From assembly GCA_900095095.1 (NCBI GenBank), contig FMBT01000298.1, positions 434,001 to 498,000 on the forward strand: a stretch of 64,000 nucleotides of DNA. The letters are read 5' to 3'. The position numbers and the translations under genes were made by a program. The notes beneath the pieces were generated by a model that saw only the letters and a list, made by a program, of their open reading frames with translations, had not been told where the DNA came from and did not search any database. The stretch is from Fragilariopsis cylindrus CCMP1102. Lineage: Eukaryota; Bacillariophyta; Bacillariophyceae; Bacillariales; Bacillariaceae. Positions 11,165 through 22,100 of the stretch are shown piece after piece. Within the stretch, counting starts at the first letter, position 1; every line of letters begins with the position of its first letter.

Positions 11165-12925
11165 TTACTCTACTATCTTAGGCTTTATGGATTGGTTTGG
11201 AGTCATGCGCTGCCTCCTCTTATAATCAATCGTTTGTTGTTGATTTTGCTTCGATTTCCATGGCTTATCAGGGAGATTTGGAAGATTTGCGGTGTATTGC
11301 CAAATTTGCATCCTTCGAGTCATCCATGAAAGTCGTTTGCTAGCATTTTCGGGTATTGATTCAATAGATCGTGGTAATCTTACAATTGGTTTGTCCACAA
11401 CAACCCGTCCAACACCACCTGGTAGCTCGGCAAGATACAGGCGTGGACCAAAGTAATAGGCCATCACTAACCCACCGATAGCACCACCGATATGGCCCCA
11501 ATTATCGACCATCGGCGAAGCAAATCCCATAGCAAGGTTAATCAATAACGTCTGGCCAATAGCACTTGAATATTCCTGACCTTGTGATCCTACATACCAG
11601 CTATTGCGATTCATAAAAAATAACAAACTACCCATAACACCAAAAACTATCATTTATTTTAAGTGTGTGAGATCGATCATGCAGGAGAGAAAATACAGTG
11701 AGTTTTAGGTTTAAATTATTTAAAGAAAAACGATGAACGAGAATTCATAATTATGAAAAGAAGAAAGGAAGCAAACTTACCCGCCCCTGACGCACCCAAC
11801 GCTGGATTCGGACTTTTCATAGATTATAATATGGGATATGAGTCGTCGAATTGATTTAAGTGTTAGAAGTATATTTGGTTTTGAAATTTAGAAATAACGA
11901 TGCTAACAAGCGTAAGAAAACTACATGTGTATGTATGACAACAAACAATACGTTACACAAAGGCGCATAGCACAGCACACTACACACCTTTTCATCGCCG
12001 ACAGTAGATTACCTGATGCACCCGCTATGAGGTAACTAATCGCAAATCTTCCTGGACCAAAACACTTATGAAAAGAAGAAATGATCTAGCGTCAGTAATT
12101 ATTCCATTTATATCCAAATCACATATGATACAACAATAACAATAGCAACAACAACATCTCACCTGTTCAGTAATAGGTCCAACGTTATTTAGAGAATACA
12201 TGTTCGACATCAAGCTAAAATTGAAATACAAGTAAAAGTAGAAGGTGTGAGTACGTACAAGCTTGATACAAGGTAAGGCGAAACTTTGTGACTGCGTGGG
12301 AATGACATGGTTTAAGTTAGTGAACATATGTAACTGCTACTTACTGATATAGCCCACCATGAAGGAAAACGGGGGTGACTAATCTGTATAGTTGCTGCCC
12401 ATTCAATATCTTTTCGCTTAATTTTACACCCATCATTGTTACTTTGGGATTGAAAGTTTGAAGAGCATAGCAGAAAAGGTTCGCGATTACTATACGGCCA
12501 ACCCATGATCTTTGATTTGGTTTACGATTACTTGATTGACCGTCCCAAATACGAATTTTCTTGTCGGTTAACCAATTTTTGTCATCAAGAAAGTGTGATG
12601 AATAATCATAAATTGTAGCTGATGTTGGATGCTGTGGCCCTCTCGATTGTTGTTGATATCGGCGTCGGGGTCGACGCCGTCGACGACGACCGTATGGTGA
12701 CATCATAGGTTGGATCAGGTACCCATTAGCACCTACTACTGTTGGCGACAGTGAGATGAGGAAAGTGATGACGAATGTGGTAAGCAACACAGTCATCGCC
12801 TGAAGGAAGTTTGAGGGTTTCCCTCGAATTCTCACAACCATATGTCCACCAGGTGTAATAGTAATCATCGCTCCGTCTTTGTTATCTGGAATATTCAATC
12901 TGTAAGTTGTTACTACAGTATTCAT
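11165..12925 (-). CDS. Rhomboid-family intramembrane serine protease
   Basis: Five exons join in frame to 407 residues: 12345-12925, 12163-12214, 11988-12064, 11781-11812 and 11165-11646; all four introns are GT-AG on the minus strand. Exon 1 ends with the conserved HGGLYH, continued by exon 2 with NMYSLNNVGP. The catalytic Ser is in SPNPALGASGAVFG, spanning exons 3-5, and the catalytic His is in DNWGHIGGAIGG. Rhomboids cleave transmembrane segments inside the membrane. The N-terminus has a hydrophobic segment at residues 40-65 and then an Arg-rich block, so an organelle (plastid or mitochondrion) is possible, but no ASAFAP-like site is obvious. The overall pattern is closest to plant organelle-type rhomboids. 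Each splice join restores the family motif, so the model is well supported. Confidence 0.85.
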
Positions 12926-13393
12926 TACAGTATTAGGTGCAATAATATTCGAATCATGTTGTGATGAGTGGGTTGCAAAAACCGATTACCGGTAATGCAT
13001 ACCAGGTTTGAAGGTGATGGGAAAGATAAGATTTTAAATTTGAATTTGATTTTGAGGAAGAGGGGACCAATAAAAATTGAGCAAAATTTCACTTAGATTT
13101 TCCCATCCCCCAGGTGCGCAATTATTCGCTACCTTATGCATGGTGTAGCAAAATGTGAAGTTTTGAAGTTCTTGAAGAGGTGCAATTACGCGGGAGTGTC
13201 CAGTCCCGGATTAACTTGTATCCCTTTTTTAGCCAATCATGATAATAATCGGCATTTTACATTTTCTAATCTCAAATCATCTTTAAGTTAGTTATCTCAG
13301 CACTCTCTCAGCTCATTTTTATTTATTAATACTACTTCGTACTCAAACAGCACCTCTGTACTAAAACTATTAAGCAGATATAATATATCAAAA
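12926..13393. promoter_or_regulatory. Divergent promoter region with TACCGGTA
   Basis: A 470-bp spacer between the rhomboid (minus) and diphthine synthase (plus) starts. TACCGGTA occurs at 12987-12994. The rest is AT-rich with no ORF of interest. Confidence 0.35.
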
Positions 13394-14254
13394 ATGGTCC
13401 TCTATGTCATAGGTTTAGGTCTTGGCGATGAGAAGGATATTACCGTCCGGGGTTTGGAGCTTGTCAAATCATGCGAATATGTGTTTTTGGAACATTACAC
13501 ATCGATATTAGGAGGTGTCAGTAAGGAGAAATTAGAAGATTTTTATGGAAAATCTGTAATTGTTGCAGACCGAGGTCTTGTTGAAAATGATGCCGAGGAA
13601 CTAATAATTGAACCAGCTAAAGAAAAGAAGGTTGCATTCCTTGTTGTTGGTGATCCTGTTTGTGCTACTACACATACCGATCTCGTTATACGTGCAAGAG
13701 AGGTAGGTGTTGAAGTTGAAATTGTCCATAATGCGTCGATCATGGGAGCCGCTGGGGCATGCGGCCTACAATTATACAATTATGGACAAGTGGTTAGTAT
13801 CCCCTACTTTGACGATAAGTGGAGACCGACATCGTTCTATCCTAAAATTAAATACAATCGAGAAGGGGGTATGCACACTTTATGTCTACTTGACATTAAA
13901 GTAAAGGAACCAGACTTTGTAGCTATGGCGAAGGGTCGTACAGAATTTTTACCTCCACGATATATGTCGGTTAACGTAGCTGCCGAACAACTGTTAGAGG
14001 CAGAAGAAAAAATAGGAGAAGGTGCTTATGACAGTAAGAAGACACTTTGTGTTGGTTTGGCACGGATGGGACAGCCAACACAACAGATAGTAGCAGGTAC
14101 GTTAGAGGAACTGATACATGCAGATCTAGGTGGGCCATTGCATTCATTCATTATTTGTGGTGAATTACATGATCTTGAACTAGAGGTTGTGAAAGAATTC
14201 CTCATCGAAGGTTCAACATTTGAGCGAGATAATAGTAAATCGGACGATAAATAG
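13394..14254 (+). CDS. DPH5: Diphthine synthase (EF2 diphthamide biosynthesis)
   Basis: Single exon of 286 residues, the usual length for DPH5. It starts MVLYVIGLGLGDEKDITVRG, the highly conserved N-terminus of this SAM-dependent tetrapyrrole-methylase-fold enzyme. VVGDPVCATTHTDL (SAM-binding loop) and HNASIMGAAGACGLQLYNYG are also family signatures. The enzyme methylates the modified histidine of elongation factor 2 in the cytosol; its product is then amidated to diphthamide. There is no targeting leader. Convergent with the next gene, with 124 bp between stops. Confidence 0.95.
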   Translation: MVLYVIGLGLGDEKDITVRGLELVKSCEYVFLEHYTSILGGVSKEKLEDFYGKSVIVADRGLVENDAEELIIEPAKEKKVAFLVVGDPVCATTHTDLVIRAREVGVEVEIVHNASIMGAAGACGLQLYNYGQVVSIPYFDDKWRPTSFYPKIKYNREGGMHTLCLLDIKVKEPDFVAMAKGRTEFLPPRYMSVNVAAEQLLEAEEKIGEGAYDSKKTLCVGLARMGQPTQQIVAGTLEELIHADLGGPLHSFIICGELHDLELEVVKEFLIEGSTFERDNSKSDDK

Positions 14255-14378
14255 ATAGCAAAATGGTTAAATTAAAATAAAAACTATATTTTATTCGTTT
14301 ATCTAGCTAGAACAAAAGAAGAGGAACGTTACCAAAGATTGTCGCTGAGTAATTTATTGGTATAATATTTGAGTTCTA

Positions 14379-16724
14379 TCATATCTTATTGATCTCCTCG
14401 ATTCTGAACGTTGGCGCCTGCCGTCCCGTTACTTTTTCATAGGCAAGCCTCGGGCCTCCATCTTTGAATGTATCCGCTTCCCTTGCCTTTAGAATCTGAT
14501 GAAATCCAAGATTCATCTCGTCTTGAATATTAAGATACGCTTCTTTGCATAATTCCTTATCCTTCGGGTCAATTCCGTGTGTATATACTGGTTTCCCAAA
14601 AATAAAGTAATTTCTTGAAGGTAGAGACGGTGTAACGAGAGGTGCTACCATTAATTCATCCTCGTTGCTCACATCAAATCGTGCTGCTGTAACATTTCTG
14701 GCAGAATCTTTTGCTCTTTGGCCTATAATTGGAAGATTTAATACTTCATCTGAATCAAGCAAGAAATTGAATGAGTCTGCCATACCAACAGCACTAACTG
14801 GTACAATAGTAGCATTGAATCTTGCCGCTGTTCTGACAAAGTCAACCTTTTCAGGCCAGAATAACTGGTAACTTTCGTTCTTTCCATGAAAGACTTCCCT
14901 CACACCTCCAGGAAACAATAATGCATTCTGTCCAGTCTGCATAAGTCTATAAAAGTTTTTAGGAGTCACCATAACGGCTCCAAACTTCTCGAAGTTTTGT
15001 ACATTATTTCCATTAGTCGGCGGAGGGGCTTCTATACCAGGGACTCGTCCCAGTTCAATATTTTTACCAAAACTGTCACCGTCAAGTGCGTTAGCGCCCT
15101 GGAAAATGACAGGATGTCCCAAGCCTCTGACAGGAATTCCATTCTTGAAAAGTTTTGCTACGAGGAAAGATGTATCTAATCCTAACAGTTGATGATTTGA
15201 TACGAATAGTATTGGACCTTTATTCGGTACATCCCCAAGACCAAATGATCGTTTCCCCTCCTTGTTGGTACTCATATAAATAGGACTGTAAGCATCCTCA
15301 AGCTGTTTTATACTAGTGTTGAATACTTGATTCAGTTCTTCATCTGAAGGCAACTTCCAGTCTAAAATAGGATCGTATTTCTTTTTGGTTTCAGCGAACT
15401 TCAACGGATCTAATTTCGAATAAAGAATTGCCTCAGTTAAGTTGACATTCGCATCAAGAACAAAATGTCCAGCTTCTTTGACTATCAGCTTTTGCGATTG
15501 CGGAAGTATCTTTGTAAGACGATTTGCTTCGTTCTTTGAGCTCAATAGGTTATCTTTTTCCCCAACAACAATTAATGATGGGATATCCAATTGCTTCAAA
15601 CGTGAATCAACAACAATTGACGATCCTACAAACAACCAGTTCTTTATACGATGTTCCAATAGATCTGGTGGAAGGAAATCTGAAGTAATCTCAAACGTAT
15701 CAAGAAATCCACTTATGGTTTCTGTGAAACGTGATGGATCTCGTAAACTTTCTATATTCATAAACGTATCCAAAATTTGTTTATATTGTTTTTGACTTGG
15801 GATAACTGCTGACAAGACTAAGCCACCCACGACAGAGTAAACAGAAGGCAATTTAAACGGTCCCAACCGTATTGGTTCTGGCGGTTCCGTTAATTTCCCA
15901 ATCGTGGTCAACAACGGTGTAATGACATCCCAAGAAGAGTTATCGAAGGATGTAGCTGGATTGATAAGTACGATTCCATCAATAGTTTTCTTTATTTCTT
16001 TTTCTTTACCTGCCTTATTTTTTTGTTGAGTATCTACCTGTAAGGCCACGGCTGCGGCCAGCATCCCCCCAAAGGATTCTCCAATGATATAAACTGGTCT
16101 ACTGGTATTTTCTGTTATATCCTTAATAAATTGCACTGTTTTCTGCACCAACTCTTGGAACGAACTCCGATCCTCAACGAGTACAGTCATTCTCCAGAAT
16201 TCAAATGTCTTCGATAAATCATTGAATTGATTTGAGGCTGCTGATATACCAAAACCGTCCAGACCTGGTAGATATATTGCAATCGGTTTATTATTATTTC
16301 CATGTCTTTTCGACACTTCAGAAAATATACTGCTGTTACTGTTACTGTTACTGCTGCTGATTTTTGTGATAATGTCGGCATCCGACATCAAAACATCATC
16401 GTCACTCCAATTTACTCCGCATTCCGACGACGGTGGCGTGACAAAGGTGAACTTAACAGTCGGAGAATACTTTTTGAAAACAGGCCCCTTTTCTCTCAAC
16501 GTCGTATAAACGGAACGAAAATCTTGAGATATTTGTTCTGTCGATTCTGGAGAGTACTGGTGGTCGTTATTGGTGGACTGCTGAGCAGATAATGCTGTTA
16601 TTCTTTTGGAGTGGCTGCAAATACTCTTTCTTTGTATTACTGGTCGTGGGAATACGAAAGAAAGCAAACGTGGAGCCTGTATGCCCAGTAAAATCAACAC
16701 CAAGACATTATGTATCGTCTGCAT
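14379..16724 (-). CDS. Plastid hydrolase/acyltransferase, phytyl ester synthase family
   Basis: Single exon of 781 residues. The leader is a signal peptide (residues 1-22) ending LLSFVFPRP, an ASAFAP-like plastid junction. Residues about 147-430 form an alpha/beta hydrolase: the nucleophile elbow is GESFG with Ser217, the acid is probably Asp391 in GEKDNLL, and the His is His420 in EAGHFV. Residues about 500-760 form an acyltransferase domain of the LPLAT type with NHQLLGLD (His511, Asp517) and a later FPGGVREV motif. This domain order is that of plant phytyl ester synthases PES1/PES2, plastoglobule enzymes that make phytyl esters and triacylglycerol from chlorophyll and lipid breakdown products. 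Substrate use here is inferred. The length is close to that of the plant proteins. Confidence 0.82.
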   Translation of the reverse strand: MQTIHNVLVLILLGIQAPRLLSFVFPRPVIQRKSICSHSKRITALSAQQSTNNDHQYSPESTEQISQDFRSVYTTLREKGPVFKKYSPTVKFTFVTPPSSECGVNWSDDDVLMSDADIITKISSSNSNSNSSIFSEVSKRHGNNNKPIAIYLPGLDGFGISAASNQFNDLSKTFEFWRMTVLVEDRSSFQELVQKTVQFIKDITENTSRPVYIIGESFGGMLAAAVALQVDTQQKNKAGKEKEIKKTIDGIVLINPATSFDNSSWDVITPLLTTIGKLTEPPEPIRLGPFKLPSVYSVVGGLVLSAVIPSQKQYKQILDTFMNIESLRDPSRFTETISGFLDTFEITSDFLPPDLLEHRIKNWLFVGSSIVVDSRLKQLDIPSLIVVGEKDNLLSSKNEANRLTKILPQSQKLIVKEAGHFVLDANVNLTEAILYSKLDPLKFAETKKKYDPILDWKLPSDEELNQVFNTSIKQLEDAYSPIYMSTNKEGKRSFGLGDVPNKGPILFVSNHQLLGLDTSFLVAKLFKNGIPVRGLGHPVIFQGANALDGDSFGKNIELGRVPGIEAPPPTNGNNVQNFEKFGAVMVTPKNFYRLMQTGQNALLFPGGVREVFHGKNESYQLFWPEKVDFVRTAARFNATIVPVSAVGMADSFNFLLDSDEVLNLPIIGQRAKDSARNVTAARFDVSNEDELMVAPLVTPSLPSRNYFIFGKPVYTHGIDPKDKELCKEAYLNIQDEMNLGFHQILKAREADTFKDGGPRLAYEKVTGRQAPTFRIEEINKI

Positions 16725-17930
16725 CGTGGTATAGTATGTGTGGCAGTGTTATTCTTAGATTAATGGTGATATCAATTGTAACGTCACTGTAGTAGTTGTA
16801 ATGGTGAGCTGGAAATAAAATATTGTATGTTTTATGTTCACTTTAGTGTTCGTCGTTCTCAACAACATTTGAACATTCGAAATTATTTCTTTTTTTCAAA
16901 TGAAAAAATAACGATCGCCGACAAAGATGCGTTGTTTCCTCTACAGTACTGAATAGATCTGTGACTGGCGCTGACTCATACACAAATTACAAACGTGTAC
17001 TCTATTAACTTACTTACGACTGAATGTTAAATAGCAAAGATTCAGCCTAGGTTCATGTGATCGCTAAATGGGATGGGGGGAAATATCTGATGCTACGGAG
17101 GCTCAAATGAATACCAAGCCAAATTTTGTAAGTCAGAATTGAAGTTTTAAATGTTTCTTAGTGTTTCGAATCTAAAGGTATTCTAATAAAAGATTGGTCA
17201 TCAAAGTTCCTGATTGTGCTGCTACTCAAAATAATTGAGTATTATAGATAGATGATTGTTGTGTTATTAACTTAGAATCTTTATATACTATATGTGTTGA
17301 ATTTAAATCGGTACTTTTAGGGTCAATTGTTTTTCTTTTAGACCCACATCTTGCTTATTTGAGTGCGCACTAGATAGCTAAGAAGAAACATCCAAGGGGT
17401 TGAGCTACGTGTTCTTGAAATTCACGTTTAAATCATCAACAATTTTATGCTTTTTACTCAACATCCATGAATCTTCTTTTGTGAGTCATCACCTTAAGAT
17501 GATTTCTTGGCCAAGTGCTGCAGAGAAAACAACATTAACACAAATAGTTTCATAGTTTAAAAGAGCGAAACTGTCATAATGACATCATTAACGTGGAAAA
17601 GAAAAAAGAATGTCACAATACATAAAAATAATGGATGAATGTTTTTTCTCATTAAGTACTGTTACATATTATATCATCGATAAAATAAGGAAGAATATCG
17701 TAGAAGGCCAATTGTCGCCTTATGCTTAATACATATACATTGATTTACAAAATTTCTATGTTAATTGCTAGGGGGATGCATCAATCCATTAAGGAAAAGA
17801 TTTTATAGATTTATAAATATCGAACAAGAATAGACTTATTACTGCTACAATATTGATATTACAAATCAATATAAAACAATAATTAACAACACAGAGTGCT
17901 TCCCATTCTTTATTTCTGCGAATCATCTTC
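16725..17930. other. 1.2-kb spacer, no gene seen
   Basis: Between the start of the phytyl-ester-synthase-like gene and the stop of the next minus-strand gene. It should hold the promoter of the former and the 3' UTR of the latter. All frames are heavily stopped. I see no RNA gene, repeat or mobile-element remnant. Confidence 0.45.
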
Positions 17931-18569
17931 CTAGTTGGACACATATGGTGTGTAGTTAGGTGTGTAGTTATCGGTAGTAGTAGTAGGTTGCGAAGAATAA
18001 TTCGAGTTGCTGACCGGTTGTGCATCTACTGTGGCGGTGGGATAATATGAATAGTCGTTGGCTCCTGTATTACTTGCTGGAGTCGCTTGTGGGACAAAGT
18101 TAGAATTATTGTTATTAAAACCACTTGCAAAACCATCGTCATGATTATTGTTGTGTCGTGATTGTGGTGGAACCGGTACTGCTTGTGCTGCTTGTGCTGT
18201 TGACGTATCTGCAAATTCTACTGTAAACGTTGATCCGGGACCAAAACCTTGTGGGATAATAATTTCATTCAATCTACCATCAGGAGCTTTAACTTGAATT
18301 GTTTGACCACTAGAAACACCAGCAGGTAACGTCACTTGAATATAGTCCGGTTGTTTACGAAGAGTTGCGGCAGTGGCACCAATTTGAGGTTGAGCTACAC
18401 CACCCTGCTTTAACACGAGAGCATTCCCTCCGCCATAGGAAACAAAGTGACTTGTAGCTTGACCGTTGGAAAATTGATTCGCTGGTGGAGAATATGGTTT
18501 ATTCGCTTGACGACGATTTCCGGGATGAACGAACGCCGACGTTCCTTGTTTGCTGGACATACAACCCAT
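17931..18569 (-). CDS. Probably acylated small protein with one VTLPAGV-type domain
   Basis: 212 residues starting MGCMSSKQG: Gly2 with Ser5/Ser6 suits N-myristoylation, and Cys3 suits palmitoylation, so attachment to membranes is likely. Residues about 93-130 form one beta-rich module (VTLPAGVSSGQTIQVKAPDG, followed by a PQGFGPGSTFTVEF segment), a motif I associate with uncharacterised algal and stramenopile proteins. The remainder is Asn/Gln/Ser/Thr/Tyr-rich and probably disordered. The stop is at 17931. A probable 5' UTR intron (18617-18689, GT-AG on the minus strand) lies upstream. I do not know the function. Confidence 0.65.
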   Translation of the reverse strand: MGCMSSKQGTSAFVHPGNRRQANKPYSPPANQFSNGQATSHFVSYGGGNALVLKQGGVAQPQIGATAATLRKQPDYIQVTLPAGVSSGQTIQVKAPDGRLNEIIIPQGFGPGSTFTVEFADTSTAQAAQAVPVPPQSRHNNNHDDGFASGFNNNNSNFVPQATPASNTGANDYSYYPTATVDAQPVSNSNYSSQPTTTTDNYTPNYTPYVSN

Positions 18570-19117
18570 ATTTTTGTTCTTGAGAGTATGTAGTAGGACT
18601 TTTCTGTGTGTTTTGTCTAAAATAGAATTGATCTAGTAGTTATCGTGATTTTATGATAAGTGATTACTGTTCTTGTCGTGAAAACATACCGAATATTACC
18701 GAGGAGTCATTGTCTCGTCGCTTTGATATTGTGATTTTGTACCGTAATCCGAGGACGACTGTATTTTGTAGAGCGTCGGAAAGTGTCAAGCACGATTAAA
18801 TAGTAGGCCTAATTCTGTCCAAGATCGATTGATTCACGAAAGGACCCTGTGGAACGAGCATCCTGTTTTTTATTAAGTTCTTAGATCTTGACAATAGAGA
18901 CTGCGAAACTAACAATAACCATAGAGATCCTCATAATCATAATCTAAATATAACACAGTTAATAATAGAACTCAGATCTCTCTTTTAACTCTTTGTCACG
19001 TTTTTATCGGCACATAAGTCGACCAACACCGACATCGAGACAGTCAAGATGTTCAATTGAAAAAGTCAGCTATGGAAAGAAGAACAATAGGGAATAAAGT
19101 AGACTGAAATTAACAGC
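18570..19117. promoter_or_regulatory. Divergent spacer with probable 5' UTR intron
   Basis: Spacer between the MGC protein (minus) and the SZT2-like gene (plus). On the minus strand, 18689 to 18617 has the form GTATGT...TTCTATTTTAG (73 bp) and would be a 5' UTR intron of the MGC gene. No other feature is seen. Confidence 0.4.
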
Positions 19118-22100
19118 ATGTCGGCGCAGGATCTACTAAAGAACACGACGACCACCGGCGGCCTTGACATCTCCCATACAAGACGAGATCTGATAGTTCG
19201 ATACATATCAGTAATACAGACTTGCTACCAACGATTGGCGACGCATCTTCGGCAATATTTCTTCTGAAAGATTATTCTAGATTCGGTTTGGCAGAACGTA
19301 TCTGCTACCATTTTGACTTGACTGAAGCTTTGGCTGCATCTATACCACCACACGACCACCACGACGGCGACGACAACAACACCATCGACTGCAGCCACAA
19401 AAACAAAATATAATACAAGTTCTTCTACGACATTACCTGGAAGAGGAAAAGATAACGATAACGATTCTAAAGAATTCGACGACGAATATGGTATTTGCGG
19501 GGTATTTCAGGTCTTAGAATTAGCACCTATTGCTATTTCGCATCGTTTATCACGACGACAAAAACGATTTCTACGAATGCGACTACGTGAATTCAATATG
19601 AAAGCAGAAAATATCCATCGGGAAAATAATACCACCATATGCTACCAACCACAGGATTTGCCCCTACGATGTAATCCATCTACAAAAGTTCTATTTGGCT
19701 ATGAGAAAACTAGAATTGCTTTCATCGTCGATGCTTCTGCTAGTTTGACATCCACGTTCGGAGTTGATGCGAGTGGTAGTCCAAGCAACAGTAATGATAT
19801 CGGTCTACCTCTAGATCGGTTGCCAGAAATGGCAAGGATATTCTTCAGTTCCTTAATCGAACCAATAAGTACAACGTCTACGTCAAAGTCGTTTCAGCCA
19901 TTAATTTCTGTTACTGTTCTCGCCGTGTATCCGTTGGGAAATATCTCTGAAACAAATTTGTTGGTAAGAGACTTTTTAGTTCATGACGCAGATTCTGCTA
20001 AACTATTAATCGATCGAATCGAACGTTGGACTCACTCAGAGGTAGAATGTGGAATATCAGAACGATTATGTCGACGTCAGGCTGCCAATACTTGGTCGAT
20101 TCCTATATATTCCTCAAATCTAAGGCATATTTTGGAGGCAGGAGACTATGCACTTGACGTCCTCTCATCGGAGGCTAGACCTACTATAGTTGTTGCTACG
20201 GATGGTCGTTCAATCTCTTGCGAGGGTATCGTTGACGTTTTTTTGAATGTGGATCGTGTCGATATCCCAATCCATATACTCGACTTATCACAAAAAGAGA
20301 CACATGCGATGGGAGGAGATGAAGTGCAATCATCATCGTCAAAGCATGAAACGAATTTTCTCACCTACGATCCAGGAGGCAATATGGGCTTTCCTTTGTA
20401 TCTCACGGATGATTCTGAAGCGCTATTTATGTGCTGCCGAGCAACGGGAGGGTGCTTTTTAGATTTGTCTTTACTATTTGAAGCAGCAACAAACACCGCA
20501 GGTCAACAACATACAACAGACGAGCTCGTCCAACAGTCTAATTCATTTAAACGTAGGTTTGTGAAGATGAATGGTCTACAATCGCTGGTTTTGTTTTCCT
20601 TGTCGCCTATTTCACCTACCTTCAATTCGTCATGGGGGAAACTTGCTCCTCCCTCGTACATTCAAAGTCAGCTCAGCAAGTCAATGATGGAAGCAGCAGG
20701 AGCATCATCAACACTTGGAGCAGGAGCAGGAATAGGAGTAGGAACTAGTTCGTCAGCGTCACCTTCGGATATCTTGGACCTACGACGTCATCAAGGTAGC
20801 GTTCGACAACCAAATTCAAGTGAACAACAATTAAAAAACACTCAAGCTCGAACTACATTCTCGACTTACGTTGTATCGCCGGTGAGGATCAAAGCTTTGA
20901 TATTAACACGAATTAAAGAAGGGTACCGAGCCAAGCAGTACGGCCTAAGTACTCATGATGCGGACAAGGTTTTTATACAGTTTACGTTACCAATTAGCTC
21001 TGGAACTATTCTACATTACGAGTTGTCATACAAGGCACTTTCCTCAGAAAATCACATGATTGGATCTGCACACATCAAAGTTGAATTGTCGGGCGATCCT
21101 GGCTTTATCCAGGCTGTAAAGAACGATTTTTTACACCAATCATTGCAAGCTCCAGACAGCGGTCGTATACTGTTCGGCAGAAGCGATCAGCTAGACTATG
21201 CCAAATTTTTCGAGGGATTCGAAGAGGTGATATACTGCAGTCCTACCTGAAGCCCCCACAGCCCCAAATATGGTTGAACATACTTGCAAGTCCAGGTTCG
21301 AATTTTGTAAAGCGACTGGGAACGCTCGAGTCCGCCGAGCGAAAGAGACATTTCCAGGATGACAAATTTGATGTAGTTTGTACTGGGCCTATCCCGTACG
21401 GCATAGATGACAACTTTCTTAGCGGATTATGACGAATCAAGATGGCAGACAAGAATTGATCGATTCAGTTACTGACTGGTCCAGTCAAACGATGACAAGT
21501 GGTTCTAAATTTTTGAAGCGCTGTTCAAACTCAGACCTTATGACGAACTACTGTGTCGTAGAGGTTTCAGAATCCAGCAAAGCCTCGCAACTTTTCACTG
21601 TTAGCGTCGAATTCTTTGGAGGAACGGATCCGATAGAGCGCTTTGAAACTATTTCTTCTTGAAAGAAATTATAAACGAAAACAAATATGTCGAGTTCTAG
21701 AAAAACAGATGGCGCCATTTCTTATCGGAAACAAGAAGAATACTCTACTCAAGAACGATGTCGACATTCAGTTCCATCACGCAAGCTGGGATCTTGTGAA
21801 TGATTCTGAGCTGTTGTCGTTACTTTCAAAGAGAAGGACAGAAGTTATCGGTGGGTTTCGACTCCTTGAATCTAGAGATGATTATGCACTTTTCGCCAAA
21901 CTCGAACCAAAAACAATTAACTCACCTGGCGATCTCGTACAGTATGAAATTTCTGTTCACAATGACAAGGTTGTTATTGATTTACATATGGAAAGTGAGA
22001 GTGGAGTTTTTAGTCCATTCAATGTAGGAGTAGGAAAGATGAATCAGTTTGGTAGGATGGTGAACGTCATAAGACGCCGTGACCAAGAATGTGGAAGGGC

